Below are positions 15,224 through 17,613 of a stretch of 17,613 nucleotides of DNA, piece after piece. The position numbers and the translations under genes are program-made. Source of the DNA: RGIG3528 sp045640725 (GTDB lineage Bacteria; Bacillota; Clostridia; Lachnospirales; Lachnospiraceae); NCBI GenBank assembly GCA_045640725.1, contig JAZUFN010000061.1:1-17613 (forward strand). The letters are read 5' to 3'. Positions within the stretch are counted from its first letter, which is position 1. Every line of letters begins with the position of its first letter. The notes under the pieces are model-generated. The model searched no databases, was not told the DNA's origin, and was given only the letters and a program-made list of their open reading frames with translations.

Positions 15224-16579
15224 CTATCTTGTAATATTTCGTAGCCATACATACTTAAAATGGTGTTTAAGCATAAATGGGAATTTTACCACTTCATCCA
15301 GTGATATACAGATAAATACAGCCTCTACCGGCCATTTGAACAAAAATGCTGCCAGGAAGGAAAGTGGCACACCGAAGCACCACATGAAGATCAGATTCCC
15401 CTTCATATCAAATGCAGAATCGCCGCCTGCGCAGGCTATGCCGTCCAAAAGAACCGTATTTAGCGACATGATACATACGTTGACACCACTAACTATAAGA
15501 GTGTATCTCAGATAATCCTTGGCTGTGTCGGACAGATTGGTCATGTGCTGAGGCACCGTAAAAGCTATAAGGCACATTATAGCACATATCACGAGTCCTA
15601 CATAGAAGGACAAAAGCACCAGGCGATTGGCATAAGCCTTGGCCTTATCAAATTCGTCAGCGCCCAGGAGATTACCAATAAGAATTCCTGTACCGGCAGA
15701 AAGGCCGTGAGCGCCACAGGCCACCAGACTTCTGATGATTCCGGTAACAGAATAGGCTGCTGACGCATCCTCTCCCATATGTCCCATTACCACAGAGTAT
15801 GATGAATAAGCAAAGCCCCATACCAGCGCTGCCCAGAGAACAGGGGATGAATATCGCCAAAAATCCATATTCAGATCATGACCGGCTGATGCAAAGAATT
15901 TGCTCCATCTCACATGGACTCGATCTTTTTTCGCAGAAGCAATAACGGCAAAAATCAGCTCGTACAGTCTGGCACTGACGGTAGCCAGCGCTGCTCCCTT
16001 TACCCCCATGGCCGGGACAAAGAGGAAACCGAAAATGAATATGTAATTCAGAACTATGTTCAATACTACTGCAGTACTGCTGATAACCGAACATGTACGG
16101 GTGTGACCCGTATTTTTAAGAATGGCCATGTACACCTGGGAAATGGCACAGAGCAGATAGGAGAAGGCCACCCATGTCAGATATTCGCGGCCGATAGTCC
16201 GGATGCCGTCACTATCTGTCAGTATATTCATAGGTATCCAAGGAGCAAAAAGCGCCATGGCTGTAAAGGCAAGGCCTATCATCATATTTAGTCTTAAAGC
16301 TATGGGCACTACTTTCTCTATAGTAGCCTTATCTTTCTTCCCCCAGTACTGGGCCGCCATGACTCCCAGCCCGGCTGCAATTCCGGTTACAAACATGCTG
16401 AGTATAAACTGCACCTGCCCGGCAAAATTTACCGCTGTCATGGAGTCCTGTGTGAGATAGCCCAGCATAACAGCGTCTGTGGCCGATACCAACGCCAGCA
16501 TAAAATTCTGGATAACGATAGGCGCCACCAGTGTAATCAGTTTCTTATAAAAATCTTTGTCTATATATTTCTTGCCCAT
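15224..16579 (-). CDS. MATE-family multidrug/toxin efflux transporter
   Basis: This 451-aa protein has twelve predicted membrane helices in two similar halves, the standard size for MATE. The N-terminus KLITLVAPIVIQNFM...VSATDAVMLGYL and the AGLGVMAAQYWGKKD segment (about 69-83) are typical, as is AILKNTGHT near 152-160. It would exchange a cytoplasmic substrate for Na+ or H+ across the cell membrane; the substrate is unknown. Its ATG lies 3 nt after the stop of the ThiF gene, with AAAGG inside that junction, so they form an operon. Directly after its stop begins the repeated leader element, then the MFS/spermidine synthase gene. Confidence 0.9.
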   Translation of the reverse strand: MGKKYIDKDFYKKLITLVAPIVIQNFMLALVSATDAVMLGYLTQDSMTAVNFAGQVQFILSMFVTGIAAGLGVMAAQYWGKKDKATIEKVVPIALRLNMMIGLAFTAMALFAPWIPMNILTDSDGIRTIGREYLTWVAFSYLLCAISQVYMAILKNTGHTRTCSVISSTAVVLNIVLNYIFIFGFLFVPAMGVKGAALATVSARLYELIFAVIASAKKDRVHVRWSKFFASAGHDLNMDFWRYSSPVLWAALVWGFAYSSYSVVMGHMGEDASAAYSVTGIIRSLVACGAHGLSAGTGILIGNLLGADEFDKAKAYANRLVLLSFYVGLVICAIMCLIAFTVPQHMTNLSDTAKDYLRYTLIVSGVNVCIMSLNTVLLDGIACAGGDSAFDMKGNLIFMWCFGVPLSFLAAFLFKWPVEAVFICISLDEVVKFPFMLKHHFKYVWLRNITR

Positions 16580-16582
16580 TTT

Positions 16583-17290
16583 CTAGCCTTTAATTATATC
16601 CTTTATTACTTCTGATGCTATTAGTAAACCCGCTGCCGAAGGTACGAAAGCCAGGCTTCCGGGTGTAACTTTTTTATTTTCGTTTACTATTTTTTCCCTG
16701 ACTTCCATAGGCTTTTCCGTAGAAAAAACCACCTTGAGCTTCTTGATTCTACGTTTTTTCATCTCATTACGCATGACCTTGGCCAGTGGGTCCATCTCAG
16801 TCTTATAGATGTCTGCCACCTGGAATTTCGAAGGGTCGCATTTATTTCCTGCCCCCATGGAGGAAATCACAGGCACTCCGGCAGCCTTGCATTTTTCAAT
16901 AATAGCCACCTTCGCAGATACTGTGTCCACTGCATCCACTACATAGGAAAACCGGGAAAAATCAAAGCTATCCGCATTTTCCGGCAGGAAAAACATACGT
17001 TTTGCAGTAACCTCGGCCTCCGGATTGATATCCTTAATACGGTCCTGCATCACGTCCACCTTGTATCGCCCCAAAGTACTGTGAAGAGCGATAATCTGAC
17101 GGTTTATATTGGACACGGACACTGTGTCATTGTCCACCAGCACCATATGGCCGACACCGGTGCGAGCCAGGGCCTCACACACATATCCGCCTACTCCGCC
17201 TACTCCAAATACACATACTGTAGCTTTATTTAGACGCTCCATTTCTTCCGGAGAAAAAAGCAGCTCTGTTCTTTCCAAAAAGTCAGCCAT
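16583..17290 (-). CDS. tcdA: ThiF/E1-like tRNA threonylcarbamoyladenosine dehydratase (TcdA type)
   Basis: TcdA uses ATP to cyclise the threonylcarbamoyl group of t6A37 in ANN-decoding tRNAs to ct6A. From the chosen start (MADFLERTELLFSPEEMERL) the protein is 235 aa. It has the ATP-binding GVGGVGG (29-35), the acidic VDNDTVSVSNINRQ (52-65), Lys77 in GRYKVD, and DAVDTVSAK (119-127), plus SSMGAGNKCDPSKFQVADIYKTE, typical of TcdA/CsdL. An ATG at 17350 would add 20 residues but lies on the predicted -10 region; the ATG at 17290 has AGGAGAGG 6 nt upstream. It is first in an operon with MATE. Other ThiF-fold enzymes (MoeB, ThiF) are less likely because there is no thiS/moaD context and no C-terminal zinc CxxC pairs. 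Confidence 0.85.
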   Translation of the reverse strand: MADFLERTELLFSPEEMERLNKATVCVFGVGGVGGYVCEALARTGVGHMVLVDNDTVSVSNINRQIIALHSTLGRYKVDVMQDRIKDINPEAEVTAKRMFFLPENADSFDFSRFSYVVDAVDTVSAKVAIIEKCKAAGVPVISSMGAGNKCDPSKFQVADIYKTEMDPLAKVMRNEMKKRRIKKLKVVFSTEKPMEVREKIVNENKKVTPGSLAFVPSAAGLLIASEVIKDIIKG

Positions 17291-17340
17291 AAAAAACCTC
17301 TCCTGCTGATTATTTTTTAACAAATTATAATATATGGTTA

Positions 17341-17369
17341 AGTATATCATTGCGTTACAGTGTAGTAAA
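17341..17369 (-). promoter_or_regulatory. Candidate promoter of the tcdA-MATE operon
   Basis: TTTACT (17369-17364), a 17-nt spacer and TATACT (17346-17341) on the minus strand. Transcription would start near 17334, about 44 nt before the chosen ATG. A second TATAAT lies at 17329-17324 but has no -35. This promoter overlaps the divergent plus-strand promoter. Confidence 0.5.
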
Positions 17370-17378
17370 TAGTATAAT
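17350..17378 (+). promoter_or_regulatory. Candidate promoter of the plus-strand edge gene
   Basis: TTGCGT (17350-17355), a 17-nt spacer and a perfect TATAAT (17373-17378). Transcription should start near 17385, leaving a leader of about 180 nt that contains the whole right copy of the structured element. Confidence 0.6.
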
Positions 17379-17412
17379 TGTTATTAAAATAACATAGGAG
17401 AAAAAATAGATC

Positions 17413-17567
17413 ATCTCCATTTTCTCACTGCGTTCAAAAAAGGAGATTAAAAAGGAGATAACAAGGACGCTAAGCCATTATAGTTCACGCTTTCGCGTGA
17501 AGGCTTATCTTTTCAAACTCCTAACGGAGTTCTCCATTTTCTCACTGCGTTCAAAAAAGGAGATTAA
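17413..17567 (+). ncRNA. Structured leader element, right copy, supplying the RBS of the edge gene
   Basis: This is the same element as 15088-15223 on the opposite strand. Box 1 is a full hairpin here (ATCTCC 17413-17418 with GGAGAT 17442-17447), followed by an extra AAAAAGGAGATAAC. The core has outer stem 17469-17476 with 17502-17509 (one C-T mismatch) and inner hairpin TTCACGC-TTTC-GCGTGAA (17484-17501). The second hairpin is AACTCC-TAAC-GGAGTT (17516-17531). Then CTCC (17532-17535) can pair with the GGAG at 17559-17562, which lies 5 nt before the ATG. The role as a cis-acting RNA is inferred from structure and position. Confidence 0.6.
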
Positions 17568-17613
17568 ATGAAATTCTTGTATCCTTTTGGCAAAGAAAAA
17601 GCGTTTACCTTAA
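17568..17613 (+). CDS. N-terminus of a plus-strand protein, possibly a polysaccharide deacetylase (partial)
   Basis: The ATG at 17568 follows GGAG by 5 nt and opens a frame of 15 codons to the edge, starting MKFLYPFGKEKAFTL. Short N-termini of the form YP-GK-KA-TL just before a SYDDG motif are familiar from NodB-type polysaccharide deacetylases, but the diagnostic motif is outside the window. The promoter, the leader and the ribosome-binding site support a real start; the function is a guess. Confidence 0.6.
   Translation, partial: MKFLYPFGKEKAFTL

Noticed and set aside
17291..17350. A longer start (ATG at 17350) for the tcdA gene
   Set aside because: It overlaps the predicted -10 region and lacks a Shine-Dalgarno, while the Met at 17290 begins the usual family N-terminus and has AGGAGAGG.

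Overview
This window looks like a chromosomal segment from a low-to-moderate GC Firmicute, most likely a plant-fibre-degrading Lachnospiraceae of the Butyrivibrio/Pseudobutyrivibrio type. That placement is an inference from the gene content (GH43, GH5 and GH88 enzymes, lipoprotein and C-terminally anchored secreted hydrolases, a fused MFS/spermidine synthase), the strong GGAG Shine-Dalgarno sites and the consensus sigma-A promoters. Almost every gene is on the minus strand. Only a fragment at the right edge is on the plus strand.

Layout, read from the left edge. Positions 1-1012 hold the N-terminal part of a secreted protein with tandem CBM35/CBM6-like modules (153-residue period); its 3' end lies outside the window. 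Positions 1177-4332 hold a two-gene GH43 unit: a LamG-GH43 enzyme with a C-terminal membrane tail, then a GH43-like lipoprotein. It is driven by a good sigma-A promoter at 4380-4408 next to a 21-bp palindrome. Positions 4479-8583 hold a four-gene unit transcribed in the order GH88 unsaturated glucuronyl hydrolase, 156-aa unknown, GT2-like glycosyltransferase, GH5 lipoprotein. It lies between two strong terminators. Positions 8695-12437 encode both halves of a heterodimeric ABC exporter with one degenerate ATP site. Positions 12548-12622 encode a tRNA-Pro with the rare AGG anticodon behind a perfect consensus promoter. Positions 12708-13352 encode a PD-(D/E)XK-fold protein of the sce7726 type.

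The right third holds a unit transcribed in the order TcdA-like ThiF protein, MATE transporter, fused MFS/spermidine synthase. The last gene is interrupted by an in-frame TGA exactly where the family should have Trp. A plus-strand gene begins at 17568, possibly a polysaccharide deacetylase.

The most interesting signal is a structured element of about 140-155 bp present twice, in inverted orientation (15088-15223 minus, 17413-17567 plus). Each copy lies in the sense orientation directly in front of a start codon and supplies that gene's Shine-Dalgarno. Each has a conserved core hairpin, a second hairpin whose base pairs covary between copies, and a CUCC that can pair with the GGAG of the ribosome-binding site. 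It may be an undescribed cis-regulatory leader RNA or a mobile RBS-carrying repeat. I do not recognise it as a named family.

The glycan genes fit hemicellulose or pectin side-chain use: extracellular GH5 and GH43 enzymes cut and debranch polymer at the cell surface, and a cytoplasmic GH88 finishes unsaturated uronyl oligosaccharides. No sugar importer or transcriptional regulator for this set is inside the window.
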